From positions 8,668,400-8,732,399 of the forward strand of contig NC_037093.1 in the NCBI RefSeq assembly GCF_002994745.2: 64,000 nucleotides of DNA, in the 5' to 3' direction. The DNA is from Rosa chinensis (lineage: Eukaryota > Streptophyta > Magnoliopsida > Rosales > Rosaceae). The notes under the pieces were generated by a model. It was given only the letters and a program-made list of their open reading frames with translations, did not search any database and was not told where the DNA came from. The position numbers and the translations under genes were made by a program. Positions 1 to 10,968 of this stretch are shown in pieces. Position 1 is the stretch's first letter. Each line of letters begins with the position of its first letter.

Positions 1-661
1 CATATTTCAGCTGTATTTTAAAAGCTTCTAGACTTTACCAAGCAATATTATGATCTTAAGGACATGACATAATGTTTGTCGATGATTATTTATCGATATT
101 TCAATCCATACCTAAATTTTCAGTAAATCTTACCTAAATTTCCACCAAAGTAGAAATTCAAACCCATTCATACATGAGCTGATGAGCTAACTTTTGAGTG
201 TATACGTCATAATTGTTTCATATGAGCTAGACTCTAGCTCATATGAAACACAAACAAGGGATGGGATTGTTATGATAACGCATACGATGTCAATAAGGAT
301 GCATGGTTGGTCTATCAGAGTATCAGCTTTGAAATGTTGCTGCAGTGCCTCATGCCCTCATGGGTAATCAGAAGGAACGGACTCAGCTTTCTAGACATGA
401 CAAATAGAAGACACATTCGACCAAAGAAAAAACAAGGCAAAAGGCACCTCTTAGTACATGAATACAAATAAGCATTTGCCGAAGATCAGAGGTGAATCAA
501 GGTAGTATTACATATTCGAACATTGCTATGATATTGATCACCAAAAGAAAAAGAAAAAACATGTTATGGACATGTGTTGCTGAGATGGAGCAAAGAAAGA
601 AACATTCTCATTTGTTTCTTGTAAATTACCATGGCCATGCATCGAGTAGATGAAGAGCCAT
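1..661. other. AT-rich flank with no recognised gene
   Basis: Downstream (3') flank of the minus-strand TPR/J-domain gene. I see no conserved coding segment, no RNA gene and no clear element ends. A short self-complementary stretch near 222-248 (around TCATATGAGCTAG) is present but too small to name. There is no A-run on the minus strand just past the stop codon, so a retrocopy tail is not visible here. Confidence 0.5.
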
Positions 662-3074
662 TCAGCCATATGACTTCCAACTTTCCCTTTCATCCGGACA
701 TGTTCTCTCAAAGGGGGACCTATAAAAACCAGATCTTCTATAACTGCTGGGTCTGCTTGGACACTCATTAAAGTATGAAGGTTCTCTACAACTGCTGGTT
801 TTATTAGGACTCTGGAAATCTGAAGGTTTTCTTCGACTGCTTTGTTCCTTTCTTTCATTTGCTGCTTTTCTCATAACCTCCTCGAGATCATATTTTGAGC
901 GCTTGCTTGGGTCTGATAGTACTTCATATGCCTCTCCAATCATTTTAAACAGCCTATCAGCATCTTTCTGAACCTCGGCAGAGATTTCCTTCCACAGTCG
1001 CCCTTCATCTTGACTCCCATTTCTTCCCAAGAACTGGCCAGCCTTGTCAGGATGATGTTTGAGAGCTGCCATGCGGTATGCCTTCTTGATATTAGAACTT
1101 GTGTCAGATGGTTTAATCCCCAAAATGAGGTTAAAATCCATGGGGATTCCTTTCTTAGCTTTTTCTTTCATTGATGGCAAACGTCGACGAGCCTGCTGTA
1201 ATTTTTTTGCACAGGCATTGGAAGAGCCTTCTGAGGTAGACTCTTTGGCCTTTTCATCAGCTTGCTTTTCCAGTATAGATACAAGTCTTTGGATATCGCT
1301 AGCTGCCTGTACATAGTCCCGTATCATCACATGTAAGGCAGCTCTTCTAGAAACTGCCTTACCATAATTTTCATCAAGAGCTATTGCAAGACTGCAATCT
1401 GCAATGGCATCCATAATTTGACCCAAAGCTTGGTGAGCTGCAGCACGGTTGCACAAACAAATTGCAGCAAATGGGCGAGATCCAATATTTCTTGATAAAG
1501 CAATAGTATATTGCTCTGCGGCTTCTGTATATCTTCCTGCTTTAAATGCTTCATTACCTGTGGTCTTGTGGCTTAACAGTTCACGTATGGTGACAGCTGC
1601 TGAAATTGATGATTCCATATTCCTACTTCCATACCTGTCTTGTATAAATCTCACTTGCTCCACGAAACTAAGAGCTGCCCCAAACCTTCCCAGCTGAAAG
1701 TAAGATTTGGAAATGAAAACCCACCTCCACAACCTAGCAAATGGGTAATTACATCCAGAACCGTCCATACTTTCTACACGAAAACAATTAATTTCCGCGG
1801 AATGGAAACTTAATTTGTTCACACACTTGAATTGCCTCTTCATACCTCCTTAACAAATACAGTGTGTCTGCTTTCATTTCAAGTAACTTTTCCGAGTATA
1901 TACTAACCGACAAAGCCTCAGAAATTATTCCCAAGGCACTAAGAGCAGCATCGGTAGTTCTCCGTTCCAGAAGCGTGGCAGAACGATTTGTACACCCAGC
2001 CACTTTCTGAGCCTTTTTTATGCCATCAACACAATCTATTACAACTCTCCGGTCCAAACACACATCATTTTTTGATTCCAAGCACTCATTGAAGTACTTC
2101 AGTGCATGTTCAACTTCCCCGAGAAGAAGATGGCAATTTGCAGCCCTAACTTGATCTTCAGGAAACCTAGGGTACAGTTGAATAGCCATCAAAGCGTCCG
2201 CTAAAGCTTCCCTTATCCTTCCCAGAGACACCCTTGCTGCTGCACGATCTCTATAGCATAGCGAAAGACGCTTATGGCAGCATTCTGATCTTTCACTTGC
2301 ACGTATAGATACTATTCCCAGTGTGTAATACTCTTTTAAAAAATCATCATTGCAATGAGCTTCGTTTCCCCTTATTCGGAACTCCGCACAGGCTTCACAG
2401 GTTTCATGACTAGCATAAGTAGAAGGGACATCCACTTCCTTAACTGACGGAGTAGAGCAACTCTGAGTTATAACAAATACATCATGACCAACTTTCATCC
2501 TATTTTTGGTTCTACTTTTCTCTCTACGTTGTCGTTGAGGCTTTTTCCTTACTGAACTACCTTCCACAGAAAATCGAAAAGTTTTCCCCTTCATATCTTC
2601 AAAACCTGATGTACACAAGTTTTTATTCTCGCTTCCAAAAACAACACGTTCACTACTTTCACAATTATCTCCACAAGGTCTCTCAGTTGCAATTCTATTA
2701 CTACTAAAAACAGAGCTTACATTTTCACCCTGACACTTTGAATTAGCTACGTTGCAAGCATTGGTTTCCACTTGCTCAGATTCCGTTTCGCTCTCTACTT
2801 TCACCTTCATGCAAACTTCAGAAATCACTTTGGCTTTGTCCATATTTCCACTTAAGTAATTATGCCCTCCTGAATTGAAATTTGAATTGGAATTAAAACG
2901 ACTAGAACCAAACACAAAGCACATATCATTATCAATTTCCATATTGCTAATACCATCACTTACCGAGCAAAACGGCTTGGCCTCTGTCGAACTCGCGTTC
3001 TGCTTACTCCGTGATCGTGAGGGATTGTTTGCGCCGGCCCCAACCTTAAAATTGAAGGCGGAAGGGGAAGACAT
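662..3074 (-). CDS. TPR and J-domain (DnaJ) co-chaperone, intronless, one frameshift
   Basis: Two overlapping minus-strand frames encode one protein related to the plant TPR-DnaJ proteins (Arabidopsis TPR15/TPR16 group, animal DNAJC7), which pass clients between Hsp70 and Hsp90. The first frame (3074 to about 1816, 428 codons) has a polar N-terminus, then TPR units at residues 225-335 (motifs RGNEAH, CYRDRAAARVSLGR, RAANCHLLLGE). The second frame has TPR units (TGNEAFKAGRYTEAAEQY, CNRAAAHQALGQ) and a J domain about 85 residues long with the essential HPD in LKHHPDK. The two join only through an indel near 1811-1818, where CEQ in one frame should run into LSFHSAEIN in the other; there is no GT-AG pair there. 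About 800 residues, shorter than the roughly 1,100 I recall for Arabidopsis. No introns are seen, so a retrocopy or young pseudogene is possible; an assembly error is the alternative. Confidence 0.8.
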
Positions 3075-3380
3075 CTCCGGCCAAGGGTTAGAGTTTTGAG
3101 GTGTGGCGTAGGGAGTTTTGGAATTGCTAGGGTTTTAATTTGGTTCTATTTAGAATTTCGCTTGGGGTATCGTGGAGATATTTATACAATGAAGGAGCAC
3201 TAAACCGACTAGGAAAAGGAAAATGAGAAAAATTCTTCCATTATCTTTCGATCCCACTCGAAAAACAAATATCTGAATACCTTATTTTGTTGGGTTACTC
3301 AATCTTTCACTCATGGAAGTATAGACGTCAAAGTACGAATATCTGAATCCTTTCAGTGATCTCTAGCGCATGGAGGACTT
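3075..3380. other. 5' flank of the TPR/J gene
   Basis: About 300 bases between the start of the TPR/J gene and the end of the GDSL pseudogene. It is AT-rich. On the minus strand it would hold the promoter and 5' untranslated region of the TPR/J gene, but no single element stands out enough to call. Confidence 0.4.
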
Positions 3381-3866
3381 TCAAAATTGCCTCATTGTGT
3401 ATGTGTATTTGTGCCATTTCTGTGTTTTTCCTGGCTGAAATACTAACAAAGCTGGATGACAACCAATTGGTCCCAAGCTTAGTAACCCAAATTTCCTTCC
3501 TTCTTGTATATTTCCTGCCAATTTAAAATACATAAAATGATAACGTAACCACCTTGGAAATAATAAAAAAAAAAAGAGAGAGAGAGAGAACAAATATATT
3601 TAAAGAACAGAGAATTGGGGGTTATGGAAAATTACTTTGACCACATGTGTTATGTTGCCAATCACCATCCCTATGAATTCTTCTTCCGAGTATGAGAATT
3701 CCTTGCTGATGTTAAATTGCAGAGGGGCGAAGTAATCATTGCTTCCGATACTGAAAAGGTAGACAGCACTAGAAAGCAATGTCTTGGCTTGTGCATAGCC
3801 TAGTTTGTGCCTCAATTGCTTTTCTACATGTTTGAAATAACTAAGCTGAGTTTGAAGGTCTATCAT
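3381..3866 (-). pseudogene. GDSL esterase/lipase pseudogene, exons 3 and 4
   Basis: Downstream half of a GDSL (SGNH) esterase/lipase of the plant GLIP type, usually secreted hydrolases. Exon 3 (3866-3636) follows a good acceptor (CCTAG|ATG) and reads LQTQLSYFKHVEKQLR, then the family hallmark LFSIGSNDY (catalytic-block motif), then EEFIGMVIGNITHVVK before a GTAATT donor. Exon 4 starts at 3514 after GGCAG, with EIYKK followed by GRKFGLLSLGPIGC, but these two parts lie in different frames, which implies a 4-base loss. The frame then runs to a stop at about 3381, so the C-terminal His-bearing block is missing. Joins to the 5' exons at 14617-15083 across the Mutator-like insertion. Confidence 0.85.
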
Positions 3867-3897
3867 CTAGGATGAAAATGAAAGAAAAATTAATATG

Positions 3898-4033
3898 ACT
3901 CTTTTTTTTTTTTTTTTTTTTTAATTTTTAAAAAGTGGATCAAAGGGTTTCACTCTTACCCCTATGGTGACTCGAACCCATGACTTCGTACAATAAGTAT
4001 AGTTAAGGTATGGGATAAAAAAAAAAAAAGGTA
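3898..4033 (-). mobile_element. SINE-like fragment in GDSL intron 2
   Basis: On the minus strand this reads a pol III box-B-like motif (GGGTTCGAGTC) followed about 50 bases later by a 20-base A-run (T-run 3902-3922 on the plus strand). That arrangement fits the 3' half of a tRNA-derived SINE. The 5' part with an A box is not convincing and another A/T run bounds it at 4018-4029. It lies in the intron of the GDSL pseudogene just outside the Mutator-like element. Confidence 0.4.
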
Positions 4034-4099
4034 CATAAGTACAAGTATGCCATAAGAGTAATGCAACTTAGATGAAGCAACCATACAAATACCTTAGGT

Positions 4100-4108
4100 T
4101 AAATAATA
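4100..4108. repeat. Left 9-bp target-site duplication (TAAATAATA)
   Basis: TAAATAATA immediately precedes the GGGG terminus at 4109 and is repeated perfectly after the right terminus at 14577-14585. Nine bases is the normal duplication size for Mutator-like elements. Confidence 0.9.
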
Positions 4109-4352
4109 GGGGTTGTGACCAGTTACACATTTTTAGCCCAATATTTGCCCAACCACTCCACCTTCATCTATTTGTGCCCACTTACCCAATTCGACATTGT
4201 CAGGACTCATATAGGCTCCGGAAAAAAACATTATTACTGTAGTGCCACTACACTAACACCGCACGACTCGTCAGTTACCCATCTCCATCAAACGTCAAAC
4301 CGTTTCAAATCTGTTCCTCCCTCCATACCCGATTCTCTCTCTCTCTGCCTCA

Positions 4353-4390
<38 letters not shown>

Positions 4391-5599
4391 TGTATTCTCA
4401 TCGTTCTACGGCGACGACGCTTCAAGGTCCGGCAGTTCTGTTTCTAGTTTTTCCGGGTTGGAAGATATCGAAACAGGTAAAAACTCAATTCCGACTCCGT
4501 TTTCCATTTTTTTTCATGTTTTCTGAGGAACCTATTACAAAATCTTTCGTTTAAAGTAGTTTGAAGTTACATTTTGGTGACATATCTGTGAAATTTCTTG
4601 AACGACTTTGCATATCTGTGAAATTGGTGAAATATAGGGTTTCTGGTTCATAATTGAGAAAATCTGATACGAAAGTTGTTTGTCGATTCTAAACATTTAT
4701 TTTAGATAAAATGAGGTTTGATCAAAAGCCTATTGTGGAGTTGACATTAAAGTTGTAACATTAGTGCCCCCCAGTAGACTTCGTACTGGGGGGCCAATGA
4801 TCACTGATTCATTCATTGGCGGAATTAAATATGCTATTCCAAAGTAAATTTAGTGTGAAATTGCAGTAGTCGATTATTGAATCAAGTTATGTTGTTTGTG
4901 TCAGTCTAGTGGGGGGCAGTAGACAGTTTATTGACAATCATAATGCGTGATTTAGGACATTAAGTGTTGTTTTGAGTGTGAATAACTGCTATAAACCGTG
5001 AAACATAGGATGCGGTGTAATGTTTGAAGCAAATTGTGAGGTTTGTGTCAGTCTAGTGGGGGGCAATGGACAGTTTATTGATCAATCATAATGCGTGATT
5101 TAGGACATTAAGTGTTGTTTTGAGTGTGAATAACTGCTATAAACTTTGAAACATAGGATGCGGTGTAATGTTTGATGCAAATTGTGAGGGTTGTGGCAGT
5201 CTAGTGGGGGGCAGTAGACATATTATTGACCCTCATTCTGTGTTTAATTTTAGTCATTATCTGTCATTTAGAGTGTGAATAACTTGTATAGTCCGTGAAA
5301 CATAGCAAGCGGTGTATATATTGATGGTCTACTGGGGGGCAGTAGACAAATTAGTGCCACCCAATAATGTTTGTCTTAAGAGACAGTCATCATCTCTTGT
5401 TGATTATGAAATGATCATTTTTAGTTTTCTTTGTGATATAGTGCAATACACTGTGAATCCAAAAAACTGGTCCTAGTTGGGATGGCTTAGTGGCGGGCAG
5501 TAGACACATTACTGCCCCTCAATAATGTCTTCATATGGAGTCAGAACCCGTCTAATAGCTATTTTGGATTGATCATTGTGGTTTTGTTTTCGGTGCAGA
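4109..5599 (+). other. Left end and 5' region of the ULP1-like gene
   Basis: Holds the left terminus, a (CT)n tract (4332-4388) likely in a transcribed leader, and a probable leader intron that ends at CAG 5596-5598 just before the ATG. From 4762 to 5530 it contains a tight series of the element's recurring palindrome (forms such as CTACTGGGGGGCAGTAG and TAGTGGGGGGCAGTAGAC). A longer repeat of about 140-150 bases, beginning near GTTTGTGTCAGTCTAGTGGG, occurs at about 4890, 5040 and 5185. No protein-coding exon is recognised before 5600. Confidence 0.6.
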
Positions 5600-8500
5600 A
5601 TGGGTAGACCAAAATTCACATTGATGAGTGACTCAGAAGAAGATGACCGGAGTTCACAGAGTTCCGATAACTGTACTGAGACCACGTTTAACCAACCACT
5701 GCAAAAAAAGTTTCACGAAATCATAAAGAGGAAACGACAACAGGCAGCACAGATTTCTGACGAAGAATCTGCTGAAGAAGAAGTAAATGAAGATTCAGGA
5801 CGATCGTCTGAAGATGAATCAGAATCAGAAGGTGAACAGACAACGAAAAGGTTTGTAATCAAAACAAGACAGCAACCAAAAAGAAAAAAACTTCAAGAGG
5901 AAGTAGATACAGAAGAAGAAAAACCAAAGAAGAAAGCCAAGAAGCAAACGAAAGGGGCAGTGAAAAAAGAGGAGAAAAAAGAGACACAGAAGGCAAAGAT
6001 TGAGTGGAAGCAACAGAAGTGCACGCTCAGTGCATTCTGGAGGATGGTCAACGCACACAAAGGTAGAATACCAGACCAAACGAAAGAGATTTTGATGGGT
6101 ACCGACTTTGGTGAAATGATGCAACCTTTCTGGCAGGACAAGATAACCGAGATCCAGCTGCACAAACATGAAGCGGACCTGGAGATACTCCTAAGGCACT
6201 TCGACCGCACCGAAAACAAGTGGAAGTTTGGGGATATTGTTATGGAAATAACGGAGGAGGATGTCACGGCTTTATTTCACCTCCCGGCTGAAGGAGAAGT
6301 GTTCAATGTGAACAGGAGGGTGGTAAGGGAAGAGATGGAAGACTCTCTAATATTTGGCAGCCCTTTAAAGACGCAAGCTGTCCTCAGAACAAGGGTGGAG
6401 TCGACACTGATAGATGAGTTGACAAAGCCAGCAGAAGAGAAAGATGCCAGGAAGATAGCCGTGCTAATGATGACATATCTATTCAGCACATTCTTCTTCA
6501 CCCGAACCGGTGCTCAGATCACATGGGATATGGTCACGATTTGTGAACGGATTGAGACCATAAACATGTACAACTGGCCAAGATTAATTCTGAACTTCTT
6601 GATGGAAGGGTTACAAAAGTATAGGAGGAACAGTCCATCTGTTTTGAATGGATGCCTTCTTCTCATCTATTACTGGTTCCTTGAGAAGACCAAGGCAAAG
6701 ACCTGGATTCCTGGAAAGCAGAATGAGACACCACGATTCATCCGATGGTCAATAAAGGAAATTTTTATCTTGGAGCAGATGTACATGAACGAGAACTTAG
6801 TCGTGGTAAGCAAATTACAAAAACAATATATATATATACCTTATTTTCAATGTTTACCACACATTACTTACTTGTTAAATGTAACAGGATCTGATAAAAG
6901 CTGGACCATGGCCTGCAAAAATTAGACTGGAAGACCTCGAGCTGGGTGATGAGGTGCAGGACACACCAAGCTTTGACAACTGGGTGAGTGGCACAACTGA
7001 GCTTGTCTGCTGCTACTAATTGTGGGGTAATAGATACATTACTGGGATCCAGTAATGTGTTAACCCAGTAATAGGCCAGTAATAGATAACTTAAACAAAG
7101 CCTATGAAGTGAATAACTGGTGTTTGTTGGTTGAATTTTAAATCATTGACTTGTTTACATGTAGATATGTACTTTTATTGTAGTCTACTGGGGGGCAATA
7201 ATAGTATTACTGGCCCCCAGTGAACACATTATTGGGGACCAATACCTTGATGGTTTTGGTTATATTTTGTTGGCAGGTACCCCTGGCAAGCCAAGCGGAA
7301 GAGCAACAAATAGAAAGGCTGACGGGGAATATCAAGGAACTAATTAGGGAGATGAAGGAAGCAATTGGTGAGACAAAGCCAACAAAAGAAATGGAGGTAA
7401 AGTTAGCAAGGCTTGCCAAAGCAAATGAGGACCTGACTGCACAGAACAAGGATTTATGGGGAAAGCTGAAGGTTGCTGACGAGAGAATTAGGGAGTTGGA
7501 AATTGAAAAGCGGGCCAAAAATAACCTCATCAGGGCGTTGTACATACTGCTTGAAAGGGAGAAAGGAGAGGTCCCCCCACCTGTAACCCAACTTGAGATA
7601 GTTCCTTTCAAGACGAGTGTGGTCCCCCAAGATGAAGTTGAGGATGAAAATCCAAACTTTGGACCAAGTATCGGAGAGGAAACTCATTATGCAGCCAGTG
7701 CGGGAAAGTCGACGGACACGGTGACGTCAGCGTTTCCTATTGCACAGGAAGTGCGTGAAGAGGAAAATGTAAGCCGCTTTCTTCTGGGGCAACAAGAACA
7801 TGGGAATGAAGAGGAAGATGTACAACTTGACAACATTATAAGGAATATTGCTGAGAAAGAAGTGATGGAATTAATTGTGAAGGAAAAAAAGATGGAAGGG
7901 ACCCATGCAGATAAGGAACAACAGAAGAAAACTCCGCAGATACATTCTATAGTGAAAAACGTGAAAACATACCGCTGGGCTGCCAAGAAGGCTAGAGAGG
8001 AGGAGTGGGAGTACGACACTCCGGGAGAGGCAAAAATTTCAAAGCGAGCTGCACCTAAGAAAGCAGGAATCATGCCACAAGCCCATGGAAAATTTCACAA
8101 CAAGATAAAGCTTAAGGGAGTCAAATGTGATAAGCAAACATGGAAGACACTGGACCCAGCAGTGGCAAGATACTATCGAGACTTCTTCAACGTTGTTCAG
8201 AAGGACACGTAAGTACACATCGTGGTTTAAAATTGGTGTAACAATTTAATTTCCGTTTTACATACTGATAAAATCTGTGTTGGAATCAAATGTTTCTGTT
8301 TCAATAGGGCCGAGTTTTGGATCAGCAGTGATCTTCTACACCGGATCACCAAGCACGACCTAAGAGTAATAATCCAAGAGGGGGACATTGAAACTGACGT
8401 TAGTCTTTCAATGAGTGGCTCCATTCAATGATCTACTGCTCCCCAGTATAATGATTACTGCCCCCCAGTAATCTAATCAATTACTGCAATTTTCCTTTCG

Positions 8501-9851
8501 CTTATTACTTATACAGTTTTGATGGAATTTCCACGTACCCAATGTTGCAGGTGATCACCGTTTATATTGACTTGCTGAAGTCTGATGCTGAAAAGCAAAA
8601 TGCGCAAGTGGGATTCCTCGCAGTAGACGCATCGGTAAGTAGCCTAAACCAAATGTATTGAGTTATGTGTTTATTGGAAAGCAACATTGAGTAACATGCT
8701 GAAATATGGAGTACTCTATGTGTTTACTGGGGTGCAACAATCAATCTACTGGGGGGCAGTAGTTAGTTTATGGCCCAATTTCTGGCAATGAATATATATA
8801 ATTTTGTGTTTTGCAGATGTTCTGTTTGTTTATTTCATTTTGAATGAAAAATAAACTGTTCTATGTCGGCCTATTGGGGGCCAGTAGGCATATTATTGCC
8901 CCCCAGTAATGTGTCTACTACCTCCACTGAACAAGCAAAACTTGAACCAGAATCAATGATAACTTTTATTGTTAACTTGAATTAACTTGGTTACGTTCTT
9001 TTCACAGTACTATGCTATAAAGTATGAACAGACGAAAGAACAAGACGAGGACACTTGACCTTTTGAGTGTGGGGTCGAGACAATGATTTATGAACCACTG
9101 TGGTCAGTCTTCCGATTCAAAAAGGTGCTATTACCAATTCACCACATCACAAGCATGCACTACACCTTACTGGTAATTGACAATGAAAAAAGGAGCTTCA
9201 GTCATATGAATTCATTGAGGCCGCCAGTAGATGAATTCAACAATGAGGAGAAGTACCACCTGAATGCAGCAAGAGTGGTATGTAGTAATTACACAAATTC
9301 AGTTTCATCTTTCAATACTGTTGGCATGCTTTTGTGGAACTAAAATTCTATATCTGCTAAAAACAGGTAAAGCACATACAGAAATTCATACATGCTGTGA
9401 ACTTAACTAAGATGAGAATGCCGGGAGAAAGCCAAGATCCAAATGTCACTCGAGAAAAATGCAAAGGCGAAGACGATAAGGAAAACCTGATTATTGTTGA
9501 GGAAGCAATGACCAAGGATGAAAAACAAACCAGGAACTGGATCTTACAGAATAACGTTGCAGAGACAGACTATGAACTCTATGAAGACTTTGACTGCCCG
9601 CAACAGAATCCGTCATCGTAAGTACATTGAAACAAAATATTTGTGATAATACTTGTGTAACATTTGTCGTTGCTGCCTACATTCCTAAACATAATACTTG
9701 TTTATTTCTTTACAGTGGTGATTGCGGGCCCTTTATGCTACATTACATGGAGAGCATTGTAAATGGCGTAGAACCAACCAAGGAAGGCGGGGACAACACG
9801 AGGAAAAGACTGCTTGAGAGGTTCATGCAACTAGTATTGGGAAGAAAGTGA
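5600..9851 (+). pseudogene. ULP1-like (C48) cysteine protease gene of the Mutator-like element, one internal stop
   Basis: Eight exons join in frame with GT-AG introns: 5600-6805, 6888-6983, 7277-8208, 8308-8398, 8551-8634, 9008-9277, 9367-9617, 9716-9851, about 995 codons. ATG 5600 is chosen because it follows an acceptor-like CAG. The N-terminal ~130 residues are acidic/lysine-rich (nuclear-type), then a globular domain (KFGDIVMEITEEDVTALFHLP) as in plant mobile ULP proteins, a coiled coil near the start of exon 3, and the C-terminal C48 domain: HYTLLVID with catalytic His, HMNSL where Asp is usual, and QQNPSSGDCGPF with the Gln-helix region and catalytic Cys. SUMO-type deconjugation is the family role; the substrate is unknown. 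An in-frame TGA at 9056-9058 interrupts exon 6 just before the protease domain, a plausible CGA-to-TGA change. Confidence 0.88.
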
Positions 9852-10061
9852 GGCATGAGATTAGATATAACATATTTAGACATGTAGTTTTCATATCCGA
9901 AGAGTAGGGATTGTAAAGTTGTCGTAATAGCCTAATCTTCAAACTATGGTGAAATGAACTGCGTTATTGGATGATATAGTATTCTGAAGCTGACTTCAAT
10001 TAGAAGCAGGCGCTTTACACAAATGCTCTAAAATAGACATGTTACTACCTCATATGTCCCA

Positions 10062-10930
10062 ATAAACCAATTACTGCCCCCCAGTATTGCCACCCAATAA
10101 GCATTAACCCTGTTGGAAAATTGAACTTGTGCTATGTAAATGAAATTTTAATCATCCCAACAGTTAGAATATTACATGTGAAAAGAAAAATGTTTATTTG
10201 AGCCTGAATATAATCAATTACTGGCCCCCAATAAACCAATTACTGCCCCCCAGTATTGCCACCCAGTAAGCATTAAACCTGTTGGAAAATTGAACTTGTG
10301 CTATGTAATTGAAATTTTAATCATCCCAACAGTCAGAATCTGCCACGTGCAAAGAAAAATGTTTATTTGAGCCTGAATATAATCAATTACTGGCCCCCAA
10401 TAAACCAATTACTGCCCCCAGTATTGCCACCCAGTAAGCATTAAACCTGTTCGAAAATTGAACTTGTGCTATGTAATTGAAATTTTAATCATCCCAACAG
10501 TCAGAATCTGCCACGTGCAAAGAAAAATGTTTATTTGAGCCTGAATATAAACAATTACTGGCCCCCAATAAACCAATTACTGCCCCCAGTATTGCCACCC
10601 AGTAAGCATTAAACCTGTTGGAAAATTGAACTTGTGCTATGTAATTGAAATTTTAATAATCCCAACAGTCAGAATCTGCCACGTGCAAAGAAAAATGTTT
10701 ATTTGAGCCTGAATATAAACAATTACTGGCCCCCAATAAACCAATTACTGCCCCCCAGTATTGCCACCCAGTAAGCATTAAACCTGTTGGAAAATTGAAC
10801 TTGTGCTATGTAATTGAAATTTTAATAATCCCAACAGTCAGAATCTGCCACGTGCAAAGAAAAATGTTTATTTGAGCCTGAATATAAACAATTACTGGCC
10901 CCCAATAAACCAATTACTGCCCCCAGTAGA
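10062..10930. repeat. Tandem array, about five copies of a 168-169-bp unit
   Basis: The phrase ATAAACCAATTACTGCCCC recurs at about 10062, 10231, 10400, 10568, 10736 and 10905, so the period is 168-169 bases. Each unit holds two copies of the C-strand form of the element's palindrome and a CACGTG-containing stretch (from the second copy on). Later units are nearly identical to each other and the first is the most diverged, as expected for outward amplification. It sits between the two convergent genes of the Mutator-like element, in their shared 3' region. Confidence 0.9.
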
Positions 10931-10968
10931 CAAAGTCAAAACCTAAAAACTCTCTATAGAAACATATA

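Noticed and set aside
538..858. 106-codon minus-strand ORF as a separate small gene or last exon
   Set aside because: Overlaps the J-domain C-terminus in another frame, low-complexity end, no conserved motif.
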